A stretch of 64,000 bases of DNA, from contig NW_026999353.1 of assembly GCF_037126465.1 (NCBI RefSeq), positions 806,001 through 870,000 on the forward strand, read 5' to 3'. The position numbers and the translations under genes were made by a program. The notes beneath the pieces are model-generated. The model had not been told where the DNA came from, ran no database searches, and saw nothing but the letters and a program-made list of their open reading frames with translations. Positions within the stretch are counted from its first letter, which is position 1. The number at the start of each line of letters is the position of its first letter. The stretch comes from Ornithodoros turicata. Its lineage: Eukaryota; Arthropoda; Arachnida; Ixodida; Argasidae. Of the stretch, positions 1 to 11,730 are shown one piece after another.

Positions 1-559
1 GAGGCTTCTGCTTCGATACGTGATCTGTTCCTGATGTCTCACACATTTGACTGGAAAGAGGACTACCGAGTGATTGATTTCTGATCACAAGATATTCCCT
101 TTGAGATGAGCCGTACAAAATTTACGCACAACAGACCTAAAATCCAGACAGTGTACTATTTTTCGTTCAACAAATCTTTGTAGAATTTTAACCATATCTC
201 TAGCACCACGATAAATGTTAATATGTGCAAGGCCACTGTACGCATGTGCTTAACGAAGTTCATGCTTAAGAAGTATTGCAAGGGGTCCACTCGAAGACCA
301 TAGACAACAGGTGACGTTTATCATCTGAAACGTCGTGTAACCACAATTAGATGGCAGTGAAAACTATTCAATGAAAACTAAGAAAAAAGGTTCCAATGGT
401 TGGGAATTAAGTGAGGCTAAAAGACTTATTATTATAGTTATTGTTAAAGAAATATATTTGTTGCGTACCACAAGAAAATTTGGCGTATGATTACTTTAAG
501 TATCGAGCAAAACAGGAACGTAGTAACATACAGGGAACAGATAAAATAGAAAACATGGC
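1..559. other. No recognised gene or repeat
   Basis: I see no convincing reading frame, RNA gene or repeat boundary. The right edge abuts the 3' UTR of the minus-strand PLE copy. Confidence 0.4.
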
Positions 560-1239
560 GAGCTGCTTTAATCATAGGAAGACAGTTGCCTCAGGACAGG
601 AGCCACCGATGTTTCGAACACAGGCTGTTCTTCTTCTGGGCACCGTCCCCATCATTGGTATGGTAATTAAAGGGTAAGGTGTGACGTGTTAAAGGTTCAT
701 GGGAATTGTGGGTCAACAACCCGGAGGGAGGAAAGGGTCCGTACGGGCTTCTACGGCCGGAGTAAATGGCAGCTTTGTCAGCGTGCGGAGGGGATTATGT
801 GAACAAAATGATCTTGGCTCCAGACCGGCTACAGAAATGGGAGGTTCACGCACACGGCGACGAAACGTGACAACAGGCAAGAATCGGGGCGCATTTCGAA
901 AGATAAGGAGTTTAGAGGTTACGTGGCGAAAACCCCAGATCGAGCACAGTTTCTTCTTCTTTTTTTGCAATATATATTTGTAATAGAAACTTCTGGCATG
1001 CAATGAAGAAATCAAAAAGCAGTGGCCATACAGAACATAACAGGTGATAAAGGGGATAGAAGGAAAAAGATATGAGCATATTTAATTTGTGAAGTGTTTC
1101 TAGGGTGCCTTTTGATTTTTTGATCACGGACGGGTGAAGAGCGTTGAAATTGTATATAAATAAGATTCCCTATCACATGTGTCACATGTGGATCTGAGCT
1201 CGGTTTCTAGAATATATTGTTCAATGATGTCAAAATTGT

Positions 1240-1845
1240 GACCAGGAACGTTAAAGTGTTCGGCGACTGCTTAATTGGGGGAGTTTGTTGAACGTGTTGT
1301 CGGTTCTGTGTCCGGTAAGGCTGTTCTTCATTTGTTGGCCGGTTTCACCAATGTATTGCATAGAGCAGTCCCCGGATTCAATGCAGTATATGACATGGGA
1401 GCTTGTGCATGTGAATGCCTGGTTAACGGGGTGGGTGTAGTTGCTTGCAGTGCATTTGATGGACTTAGCGTGTTCAACGTGCTTGCATGTTTTGCGGCGC
1501 CGGAGGGTTCTGTTCCAGTGTACTGGGTGTTCGTTTTGCTGATTTTGGCACTGACCAACGAGTCTGCTAGGTTTTTCGCGCGTCGGTATGTCACCTGTAT
1601 TGGGTGGGTGAATATATTGCTAAGTATGTGACTGCTTTGGAGGAGGGGCTCGTGCTTCTGTAGAATGGCTTTGATGTTTGGCAGTGCGTTGGAATATCTT
1701 GTGATGAAGCTTATTTGGCACGCACCGGGATCATTTCGGTGTTCCAGAACCTCGCTTCGATCGAGTGAGACTGCCTGGCGACAGAATTCGGTTAGGAGGG
1801 AGTCTGTAGTCCCTTTGGGCAAGTGTACTGCAGAGTTCGTCAAGC
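1240..1845 (-). pseudogene. PLE-A C-terminal linker and GIY-YIG endonuclease region (broken)
   Basis: It continues the RT through blocks RYSNALPNIKAILQKHEP and PIQVTYRRAKNLADSLVSAK, which match the linker of intact PLEs (compare VSYRRARNIQDRLVNAKI in the copy at 31820-33409). The GIY-YIG part is frameshifted; its DNA aligns with 11990-12294. In PLEs this domain nicks target DNA to prime cDNA synthesis. Confidence 0.75.
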
Positions 1846-3480
1846 TTCTCAGCGTAATATGTGTCGTTTGAACAAATTCTGCGCAGTCTTACACTCAGCC
1901 CGTTAGGAACTCCAACCTTACAGTGACGCGGGTGATGACTCTTGAGGTGAAGGTATTGTCGTTTGTCAGTTGGCTTTTTGTACAGGGTTGTGGTGTGGTT
2001 GCCGTTGTCTAGTGATATTGTGGTGTCGAGGAAGTTAATTAAATGAGTTGCCTGTTGTGATGTGAACTTTATGTTGCTATGCGCGGTGTTCAGTAGATCT
2101 GCGAACTTTAGAAATTCATGTTCCCCGTATTCCGATACAATAAGTATATCACCGATGTATCCAAGGTACATAGTGGGTTTTAATGAGAGGGCGCTAAGAA
2201 CTTTGTTTTCTAGGAACCCCATGAAGATGGTGTTTGTGTACGTAGGTGCAACAGGTGTACCGTGTACATGTAGGTAGCATTCGCCGTTGAACTCGAAGTA
2301 GTTGAGTTTAAGGACGAAGTTCATTAGAGCGAGGATGGCTTCCGTGTCTTTCCTGGTGTTTGTTGTAGAAAGGGTATTGCAGAGGGTTGTGATTCCGTCG
2401 CTGTGTGGGATGTTAGTATACTGTGATGTCACGCCCAGCATGCCGAGTATTGCGTCCCTTCCAAATGTACGCGTGTTGTTTATATCTCTGGTTATTCTGT
2501 GGAGGTGGGGTGTGTCTTGTACATGGGATGGCAGTGTTGTCGGAATATGGTTTAAATAGTGGTCCAGGAATTTCGAGAGTACTTTTGTTGGTGTGCTGTT
2601 ATTAGATACAGTTGGCCGGGGATCCCAGCAGTATAGAGCTCGTTGGCGTGTACGTTTTGGATTGTGATCACTAAATAGAAACGACCTGCGCCAGTGTTTG
2701 ATGGGGTGAGATATCTGATGTCATCGCCTGTGATGGGCTTTCGTTGGTGGAGGTGCTGTATGGTACAGGTTATAAGCTCAGCGTACTCCCTTGTTGGGTC
2801 ATGGTCCAGTTTGAGGTAGTGTTGCGTATTGTTGAGTTGCCGACGAGCCTCAGAAATATATTTATCTGCGGGCTTGATAATGATATCATCTCTGTCAGCT
2901 CGCGCTTTGATGATGTCACGCAGTGTTTTAGTGACGTTGTGAATACGCGTGCTTTGGGAAATATCGCGAAGGATGTCGTTGCTTACGTGTTTAATGTACA
3001 GGTGTAGTGCGTGTTCTCGGCCGTGATTTGGTGTCCAGGTTGACGGTAGTTGGAGGTCGCTGTTGGTTTCTTGTGTTGTGTCAGCGAAGAATTCCCTTAG
3101 GCTTAGTCGTCTCGCAAAGTCTGATATGTCTTTGTGGATTTCGTATTCGTTAACAGAATTGAGTGTAGGGCAGAATGTTAACCCTCTAGAGAGGACTTGT
3201 AGTTCGTCGCTGGATAGTGAGCGTGATATATCTATTACGGTGCTTGCGTCAGCGTTTTCTCGGGGTGACTCAGCGATGTTGCGTAGAGTTGTGGTTGTGT
3301 TGGTCGATGTTATTTGTTCGGCTTCAGCGTGTGTTGTGTTAGTGAGTCCGCTATTCGTGTCGTTGTTGGAATTAGGTTTTCCGACTTTTGAGTGTTCCTT
3401 GTTAGCTAGCTCACGGTGTCCACTATAGCTCTAGTTCAGGTGTCAGTTTTCCTAAAGCAGGAACTGTTTTGCGTGTGATG
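1846..3480 (-). pseudogene. PLE-A N-terminal region and reverse transcriptase (broken)
   Basis: The recognisable RT block lies at about 2441-1731 (236 codons open). It contains TSQYTNIPHSDGI (the LDVTSLYTNIP region), the FEFNGECYLHVHGT strand and the palm motif YIGDILIV. The usual PLE motif is Y/F-x-DD, so the first catalytic Asp is Gly here. Downstream come the thumb-like blocks LYKKPTDKRQYLHLKSHHPRH and VRLRRICSND. The N-terminal part (about 3480-2450) is recognisable only by its DNA match to 3990-5200 of PLE-B and is full of frameshifts. No function is expected. Confidence 0.8.
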
Positions 3481-3962
3481 CCTTTAGGTGCTGTGTTGTG
3501 AGTCACGTGGTGGTCGAAAGTCGAAAGCTGCGTGCGTGATAACCATAACGTTGGTATGTACATGACGCATGTGGAGATGGTGGTTGTTGACAGTGTGTGC
3601 CTTCCTGTTGAACTCGTATAGCCATGTGTCCTGGTGTATGCGTTCTCGGTGATTGTTCTGTTCTCGGGAAAGTATCGTTGTCAGCACTATCTAAGCGCAT
3701 GGTCTGTTGTTTGTGATGAAGGAAACTAGTGCTTTCAATTCCTGGATGACGTGTCGGGCTGTCGACCGTGCGATGTCGTTGGTCCCTACGTGGAGTATGA
3801 AGTGCGTGATGATCGGTGGGGCGGCGGTTACATGTGTCATGATGTATGATATTCTTGAGCCACTTCAGAAGTGTATGGGGGGTCCGTGCTCTACGTGTGG
3901 GATGTGTTCATGTATGTACTTCCAACAGATATCCCCTAAGACTGCGACATGCGAGAAAGACA
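3481..3962 (-). pseudogene. SGNH/GDSL-esterase-like domain at the 5' end of PLE-A
   Basis: One minus-strand frame, broken by in-frame stops near 3868 and 3690, reads as an SGNH-hydrolase fold. Block I is AVLGDICWKYI, where the nucleophile Ser of GDS is replaced. Block III is FILHVGTNDIA, with the conserved G-x-N-D. It is followed by IVLTTILSRE and further strand-helix pattern. SGNH domains occur in ORF1 of CR1-type LINEs, where they act as esterases; no PLE carrying one is known to me. The tail runs into the PLE N-terminal region: PLE-B starts with LLPPEGIGSSDKGL, which resembles SGNH block V (D-G-x-H), and the equivalent PLE-A stretch aligns with it. The domain therefore appears to belong to the PLE family rather than being a chance neighbour. 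Confidence 0.6.
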
Positions 3963-3965
3963 GGA

Positions 3966-6219
3966 CGGGTTGCTTCCTCCTGAGGGCATCGGATCGTCAG
4001 ATAAAGGTCTCACCCCCAAAACAGTTCCTGCATTGGGAAAACTTGCACCTGAACTAGAGCTAGAGTGTACATCAGCCCTTAGCAACACAACCCGTACGTT
4101 GCTAGAAATATTAAAGAAACAGTGCCACGCGCAACTCGCTATGATCCAGGGCCACATAAACAATATCTGTCTCACGGACACGGAAGCAAACACTCTCCAA
4201 CTACACATTGAACAACTCAATCGCGAGCTAGCTAACAAGGAACACTCAAAAGTCTAAAAACCTAATTCCAACAACGACACGAATACCGGACTCACTAACA
4301 CAACACACTGAAGCCGAACAAATAACATCGACCACCACAACCCTAACCTACCTCAACATCGCTGAGCCACCAGCACTTTGCGAGACGAGTACGCCTAAGA
4401 GAATTCTTCGCTGACACAACGCAAGAAACCAACAACGACCTCCGACTACCGTCAACCTAGACACCAAATCACGGCCGAGAAAACGCAGTAGACCGGTACA
4501 TTAAGCAAGTAAGCAACGACATCCTTCGCGGTATTTCCCAAGGCTGGCGTGGTCACAACCTCACTAAAACACAGCGTGACATCATCAAAGCGCTAGCTGA
4601 CAGAGATGATATCATTATCAAGCCCGCAGATAAGGGTGGCAGTATCGGGATCTTGCCCACAGATAAATACATTTATGAGTCTCGTAGGCAACTGAACAAT
4701 ACGCAACACTACCTCAAACTGAACCATCACCCAACAAAGGAGTGCACTGAGCTTATAACCCATACCATACAGGACCTCCACCAACGAAAGCTCATCACAC
4801 ATTATGACCTCCGATATCTCACCTCATCAAACACTGCCGCAGGTCGCTTCTATTGACTGCCCATAATCCACAAAAAACACGCCAACGAGCTCTATCCGGC
4901 AGACATCCCCGGCAGGCCAATTGCACCTAACAACACACCAACAAAAATATTCTCGAAATTCCTGGACCACTATTTAAACCGTATTCCGACAACATACTGC
5001 CATCCCATGTAGAAGACACACCATACCTCCTCGGAATAATCAGAGATATAAACAGCACGCGTACATTTGGAAGGAACGCAATACTCGCCACGCTAGATGT
5101 GACATCACTCTATACTAACATCCCACGCAACGATGGAATCACAGCCCTCTGCAATACCCTTTCTACAACAAACACCAGAAAAGACACGGAACCCATCCCC
5201 TCTCTCCAATGGGCTGTGTAGTGAGCGTGATATATCTATTACGATGCTTGCGTCAGCGTTTTCATGGGGTGGCTGAGCCATGTTGCGGAGAGTTGGGGTT
5301 GTGCTGGTAGATGTTATTTGTTCGGCTTCAGCCTGTGTTGTGTTAGTGAGTTCGGTATTGGTGTCGTTGTTGGAATTAGGTTTTCCGAGTTTTGAGTGTT
5401 CCTTGTTAGCTAGCTCGCGGTTGAGTTGTTGAATGTGCAGTTCGAGAGTGTTTGCTTCCCTGTCGGTGAGACTGATATTCTTTATGTGGCCCTGGATTGT
5501 AGCGAGTTGCGCGTGGCACTGTTTCTTTAATATGTCTAGAAACGTACGGGCTCTGTTGCTAAGGGTTGATGTCCACTCTAGCTCTAGTTCAGGTGCCAGT
5601 TCTCCTCATCCAGGAACTGGTTTGGGGGTGAAGCCTTTATGTGACTATCCGATGGCCTCAGGAGGTAAGCAATCAGTTTTTTCAACTGAACTACTTTGAG
5701 TTCAATGGCGAATACTACCTACAAGTACACGGTACAAGTAAGGGCACACCTGTTTTACCCACGTTTGCAAATATATTCATGGGGTTCCTAGAAAACAAAG
5801 TTCTTAGCGCGCTCGCACTAAAACCCACTATGTACCTTCGATAGATCGATGATATACTTATAATATGGGAACACGGTGAATATGAATATCAAAAGTTCGT
5901 AGATCTACTGAACACCACGCACAGCACTATAAAGTTCACATCACAGCACTCAATTCACTCCATCAACTTTCTCGACACCACAATATCCCAACCTCACCAC
6001 AGCTCTGTACAAAAAGCCAACTGACAAACAACAATACCTTCACTTCAAGAGTCATCACCCCGTCACTGTAAGGTTGAAATTCCTAATGGGCAGAGTGTAA
6101 GACTGCGACTGCGCAAAATTTGTTCAAATGACACAGATTATGCTGAGACGCTTGACGAATTCTGCAGCACACTTATCCAAAGGGACTACAGACACCCTCC
6201 TAACCGAATTCCGTCGCAA
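3966..6219 (+). pseudogene. PLE-B N-terminal region and RT (broken)
   Basis: An open N-terminal stretch (3949-4257) contains a helical segment (LLEILKKQCHAQLAMIQGHI, LQLHIEQLNRELANKEHS). A second segment around 4600-4856 has DIIIKPADKGGSIGILPTDKY, the conserved PLE 'ADKGG' block upstream of the fingers. RT resumes after the inverted insert: YFEFNGEYYLQVHGTSKGTP, LPTFANIFMGFLENKVLSA and RSIDDILIIWEHGEYEYQ in shifted frames. Stops and shifts exclude a full protein. Similar damage in PLE-A shows both copies are old. Confidence 0.8.
5216..5685 (-). repeat. Inverted PLE 5' segment inserted in the RT of PLE-B
   Basis: This stretch reads in minus orientation as the PLE N-terminal region. It matches the reverse complement of 3970-4440 and, in direct orientation, 3217-3480. 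It begins at the same point (LLPPEGIG region) at which PLE-B is 5'-truncated. It interrupts the RT between the …CTCTCCAATG and …TTCAACTGAACTACTTTGAG blocks that are contiguous in PLE-A. Confidence 0.75.
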
Positions 6220-6234
6220 CCCTGTTGGAAAAAA

Positions 6235-6540
6235 CCATAAAAGTCCATACAGATTATGTATGGACTTGTGTGGACTCTTACGACTTTGAATGGAAATGGT
6301 ATGGAACGCTATGGAATTATATGGTCCTCAAACGCTACGCGTACGGACTGCTACGGTGCACCAATGGAATCCATATGGCATGTGCGGACTTCTATGGTGG
6401 CCGTACGGGTTCCATAGAGAGTGTGTACGGAACTCTATGGCAGCCGTTCAAAGTCCGTAGAGCGAGTTTGCGGACTTCTGTGACGGCCGTACAGGTGTCC
6501 ATACAGCAAACTTCTGTGTGTACGGAATCTCTTGGCAGGC
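6235..6540. repeat. Left subterminal repeat array
   Basis: Irregular repeats of a core close to 'ccata…gtacggact', for example TATGGACTTGTGTGGACT and GTACGGACTGCTACGGTG. The mirror set lies at the other end of the element. Confidence 0.65.
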
Positions 6541-6743
6541 ATAGAAATCATATTTAGCCGAAGGACGACTAGATGTAAAATGCGCTGTGTGCGCATCACC
6601 GTGACATGGTTGCTGCTTTGCGCATGCCGCAACACTTTCATCACTATCATAGAGATTTTTCCAAACTGCAATCTGTTAAAGCTGATTTGTTTACGTTGCT
6701 TTTTTAGCTTACGACACACAATCAAGCTGTTTGCACTGTTTAC

Positions 6744-6799
<56 letters not shown>

Positions 6800-6840
6800 G
6801 TTATTGTTATTGTTATTATTATTATTAATAATAATAATAT
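6744..6840. repeat. (TAA)n/(TTA)n microsatellite, self-complementary
   Basis: (TAA)n is followed directly by (ATT)n/(GTT)n and then (AAT)n, so the stretch can fold on itself. Confidence 0.95.
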
Positions 6841-9087
6841 AAAGTTGTTGTCATTCGAGGAGAAAAAGATACGCTGGTGCTAGCAACAGGAATTAAGGAA
6901 ACAGAACCCGGCTGGCTTTGGAACAATCATTGAATTTCGCCTAGTGCTATACTCAATAACATATATATGTTTGATTAATTTACCATAAAGGGCAGATGGG
7001 ATACGTTGATATGCATGAATAAAATGATTCAATATTTACTTGTTGACGCATGATAGGGATCTAAAAATAGGTAAACAATATTGAAGTAACACATAGGCTA
7101 TGCTGGTCCTTTGTTCATATATCGTTGGGTGCCGCTCGTGGCTATTTTCTGGAGATATCACGAGTTATCCTTTTCGTGATTTCACATCATTCTCAATGCC
7201 TTGAAGTGAGCGTTCTATAATCACAAACACAACTACACGCACATAATTGGCGTAATACTTTCCGTGGTACGGTGTTTTCATAACACGAAAATGCAACAAT
7301 AGAACAGAAACCGAAACAGACAAACTGCCGCCTAAGTATGGCGATGGTCGTCAACGTATGGCACTCTGATTAATGTTATGGGGCACTGTTATTTAGTTCG
7401 AGAAAAATGATGGTTAATCCGGTTAATCCTTTGCGCAAAGCCAAAAGTCGGTAAGAAATAATATTTAAAAATTACCTGTTGCTAGATGCACTTTGCCTAG
7501 GGGGCTACGTGTCGCTGTGTTTTTGGCTTTGGGTGGTTATGGCGGACGTAGGCGAAGCACGTTGTTTCTGTGTGATCAATTTCCTTTTCCAGCAAAACCT
7601 TTCTTGGCTGCACAACGTATTTTAATCTGCGTGCAGTGTATGAACTCGTGATATATGCGGACAAAGTGGAGGTAGTTACTACAGTGTCAAGGAGTTGCAC
7701 TTCCATGAAGGATCGGTGGACGATTTTAGCTCAACGGCTGTTTATGCCTGCTGGCGAAGAAACGATGGACTGTTGTCCCGCCAAGGTGCCGATAATGAAA
7801 GGTAAACATATAAATATTTGTTGTGATGTGATAATGAAGTGATACGGAATGCTATCTGTGATTGCAAAGTGCATGCGTGAAGTTTGAAAATCCTTTGCGA
7901 TCCGTTCAAACAAAGGAACGAAACTCGATCACGAGAGGAGAGTGAGATTCGCTAGAGTTAGCAACAGTTGTTTAGGTATCGGGACCCGGTTGATTAGCTT
8001 TGGAATAAGCGTTGAAATGTGTTACATAATCGTCATTGCACATACAAAAGCGCGTGCCATTGAGGATTGCTAGGTGGGGTTCTGTGGTTTGTCATGTGCG
8101 ACTTGGTTGTGCGCGGATGGGTTGGAAGCTTAGATGTTTCTGTTCGGGTGTGTCTCGGCTACATCTCGTCGTTTAGATCATCATATGTTTGAGATGCACG
8201 TACTTGAATGTGTGTTTCTATGTCGCTGCAAATACAAGTGCCCTGTGTTGTAGACATATAGTATAGTTGGCCCCGAAATCGTAACACATTCACTTTTTCA
8301 AACAATCCCGTGTTATCTTGTCAAACCATTGCTTTTGTCTTTCGCAACGCTTAGATAAAATAACACAGGTGAATTTCTCATAAATAAACCCACTGCATGC
8401 TTGCGTACTGAAGCCATCTTTCTTTTCCTACAAAATTTTGTTTTAAAATCAGTTCTATAACTCACAAATATATTCTGACATATATGAACATGAACATACT
8501 ATTGTGTACTTGTAGTGTTTCCACACTATATTAGTTACATGCATGCCATGCTTTGTACGACAGACTCCTCTGATTGTGCCTTTCATCTGTCAAATGCTGT
8601 TTTCCAGAAAACGTACCTTATCAAGACAGTGTGACGTCCACAAGCAAGTGCCACAGATTTTTTATGCTCATGACACGGATGCAGCTCTGTGGTAGGACTA
8701 CGCTTTAATACTTTTTATTTTCGTTGGGAAACGGTGTGAATGGCATTTTATTTCTCACTACTTCTCACGTGTACACAGACATGCATGACAGTGTGAGTTT
8801 AAAATGCATGAAGTCAAAGCATGGATCTCTGTTAATTTTATTACTCCCAGTCTGCCTTTGTCAATGTTCTGTTTTTCAATTTTTGTAGGATGTTACTATG
8901 GAGCAAAGTCCATGTTCATAAATGCATCTACTGCTTACGTTAGTTACTGTTCAAGCTGCTGATACCACACGACAAATACTGTGGCATGAACAAGGAAATT
9001 TACAACTCAGGCATTGCTGTACAACCAATTGGAGAGGTGCACCATACCGAGATCTCGTTTGCTTTGTGCAAGTAAACAACACTTAGA

Positions 9088-9800
9088 TATATAGAATACG
9101 AAGCTTGTGAAATGCATGTTCTACACTGCAGCAGTGGGAGCCTGACAAAAGAGCAGCGGTGCAGCGTAGTTGGCATGCTTAAGACTGAACTTATAGAACG
9201 GACCCAAAGTTGTAAGGCATGTTGGTCAGTATACTTTTCATCATGGGCAGTCTGATAAAGGCACAGCATTCCACTAGCAGCCAACGTGCCAAACCAAACC
9301 TTTTTCGTTCAAGATTTTATGCCAGTGCTAGAAAAACGGCTCTGGAATAAAAGATGGCTGTTCATATCTGTTCAGTGCTAATGTCATTATAGGCACTATC
9401 AACAGCATTGTCTGTAAACCGTTTTCAGATTGCCCTGTGCCTATTGGCACAACCAGAACGAACACAACAATCCGAAAACAGTTTACAGACAATGCTGTTG
9501 ATAGTGCCTACAACACCATTAGCACTGGACCAATATGAACCGCCATCTTTTATTCCAGAGCTGTCTTTCTAGTATTCGTACAAAATCTTGAACGAAAAAG
9601 TTTCGGTTTGACACATTGGCGGCTACTGTAGCTGTGTCTTCATCACATTACTTATCGTGAATAAGTACAATGACGAATATGGCCTACAGCTTTTGTTCCA
9701 TTTTATAAGTTGTTGTCCCAACCATGCCAACTACCTTGCTGCTCTTTTGTCAGGCTCCCACTGCTGCAGTGTACAACATGCATTACACGAGCTTCTTATT
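9088..9800. repeat. ~700-bp foldback (inverted repeat)
   Basis: The arm at 9088-9430 matches the reverse complement of 9470-9800 with about 80-90% identity by eye. Shared blocks include CACTGCAGCAGTGGGAGCC, TCTGGAATAAAAGATGGC and GCACTATCAACAGCATTG. The loop is about 40 bp near 9450. It lies inside the nested DNA transposon; its long ORFs are not conserved between the arms, so they are unlikely to be coding. Confidence 0.85.
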
Positions 9801-11489
9801 CCATGTGTTCAAGAGCTGTTTACTTCCACATAGCTGACAAGATATCAGTGTAGTGCAGTTCTCCAATGGCAGTACCCCAATGTCTGAGTTGTAGATTTCA
9901 TTGTTCATGCCACGGTATAGTATATTTATTGCAGTGTATGTGAAGCCTGCCGGTACCTGTATCAGGCTGGTTTGAAAAATTTTGCAGCGAGAAGTGGCAA
10001 GAACAGTGCGGTCACCTAGGGAGCTCCACGGACAGATCATGACTGCAAAGCGGCGCCAGCAGTTGCTGCTGTCACGAGTATGTGTATTTATTCTGCCAGA
10101 ACATTGAGCAATTTTTCTATTTTGACAACAGTATCCACTTGTTAAGGAGAATGTGGTGACATTTAACATCACTCGAATTCTTGCCTCACCTGTCAAGCTG
10201 TCCATCAGGCGCCACCATGCAAAATATTTTCACTCTTCTCTGCGTTATAGCTGTGCAGTTGAATTTATAAAAAAAAATAGTTGGAGAGAGCAGTTGCAGA
10301 CAACGAACAGAATGCTTCTATGACACGGTGAAGGCGCCATACCTTGTTTCTTAGTTTTTTCTTCGCACATCACGGTCTGCTTATAACTGCTTGAGCAGTT
10401 CTGCAGTACATCACTGGTCTCGTGAAGGAGTAACATACAACCCGACTTCCTCTCGTTCTGTGATGCACTCTCTTCACGAGGCGAATAATTTTTCAAAGGG
10501 GCGCAGAACAGAGCTCTCTCGCTTGCTCTCTGCGTCACCTATGCTCATGGTTCCTCAGCAGGAGCTATTTGTTTGCACCTCAGCACTCCTTTAAAGAAAG
10601 CCCTGAGATGATCCCCATTATCTGTTTGTGTGGCTGTGGGGGATGTTCTTAAACAAAAAGCCTCTGTTTGGGAAAGCTCTATCATCCCGTTCGTTTGAGA
10701 GGAAGCTTTACGCTATATAGTAAAGCTGCTTCGCACCAGTCTTTGTCCTCTAAGCTGTTATGTACAATACTGATGCAGATGCAAGCACAATGTAACATTT
10801 TTGAAAGAAAGCCAGTGAACACTCCTCATTTAAACTTTTTTTTTGTACAGATAAAATGGGTTTCCGAGCTCAGCATATGGTAGCATATGGTGTTAACATT
10901 GTCAAATGAACAGCAAACAGTATTACTTGCGTCAAGAGCTGCCTCGTTGACCAATCAAATTACTTGCCCCATGGTGCTGGTCACCACGAGCTGTCTCACA
11001 AAGTGGGACAGCTTAGCTCAATTGCAGTCTTGGACCAGGAAATGTGGGTTAGAGTCTTACAACTGGCTTTTTCAGTGACTTCCTTCTTCTGTATTTCTTA
11101 GACACTTGAAGCTTAGTGTGTTTTCGTTTAATCTCTGTGTTCGAGCTTCAGAACATCAATTTTCATCATGTTAAGAAGTTCCTTATTTTTGTAGAATATG
11201 CTTCCACAGAGCATATGGTAGCGTGGTATTTGGTACTAATGCATGCTCATTTTCTTATTTTAGGTTGCTTTCAGGAGTACACTGCCACGAAGCCCAGCTG
11301 CAAAGGCAGAAGTCTGACTGAGTGAATTGATCCAATTAACAGCTACTTGGCTGACTTCCTAAAAAGGCTATAAGACAATAAATTTTGTCAAATTGACATG
11401 CACTAGTTGTGTTCATTTTGTGCTGGTGTTACGTTCAGCAAACACTCACGTCTCATCCCATCATCTTGCGGACTGCCACACATACCCAT

Positions 11490-11710
11490 GCCATACAGCA
11501 AGGTCGGGGGCCATACAGGCTATGGACTCCATAGGAGGCCATACAGTGTACGGACTGCCATAGGAGGCCATTCAGTGTACGGACTGCCATAGGAGGCCAT
11601 TCAGTGTACGGACTGCCATAGGATGCCATACAGTGTACGGAGTCCGTACCAGTCCATAGAGTGTATGGAGTCCGTTCAGTTATACCGTATGACTGCCAAA
11701 CGGACACTTG
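11490..11710. repeat. Right subterminal repeat array
   Basis: Near-perfect tandem copies with a ~28-bp period of 'ggaggccatTCAGTGTACGGACTGCCATA' at about 11535-11650, with degenerate flanking copies. This matches the subterminal-repeat pattern of DNA transposons. Confidence 0.7.
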
Positions 11711-11730
11711 TATGGTTTTTTCTAATAGGG

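Larger units (their letters stand above)
560..3965 (-). mobile_element. Penelope-like element copy A (PLE-A), inactivated
   Basis: Reading leftwards the order is SGNH-like domain, N-terminal region, reverse transcriptase, GIY-YIG endonuclease region and a 3' UTR of about 650 bp. The end of the UTR is defined by its inverted match to 12295-12935, where a second copy of the same family ends. Frames are broken by stops and shifts, so it cannot make a full polyprotein. It faces PLE-B head to head, with the junction near 3965-3970. Confidence 0.85.
6220..11730. mobile_element. 5.5-kb DNA transposon nested in PLE-B, probably non-autonomous
   Basis: The ends are imperfect 20-bp inverted repeats: left CCCTGTTGGAAAAAACCATA, right (reverse complement) CCCTATTAGAAAAAACCATA, 18/20 identical. 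The insertion splits PLE-B and leaves a possible AA duplication. Both ends carry subterminal arrays rich in CCATA/TGTACGG motifs (6240-6540 and 11490-11710), which are normally transposase-binding repeats. The interior has no convincing transposase: frames are under 150 codons and show no DDE/D motif I can recognise. I cannot assign a superfamily; CCC termini with short duplications would suit CMC-like groups, but this is a guess. Confidence 0.75.

Noticed and set aside
2744..3428. Plus-strand frames rich in Val/Ser
   Set aside because: They lie opposite the PLE-A N-terminal region and RT, whose DNA match to PLE-B fixes the coding strand as minus.
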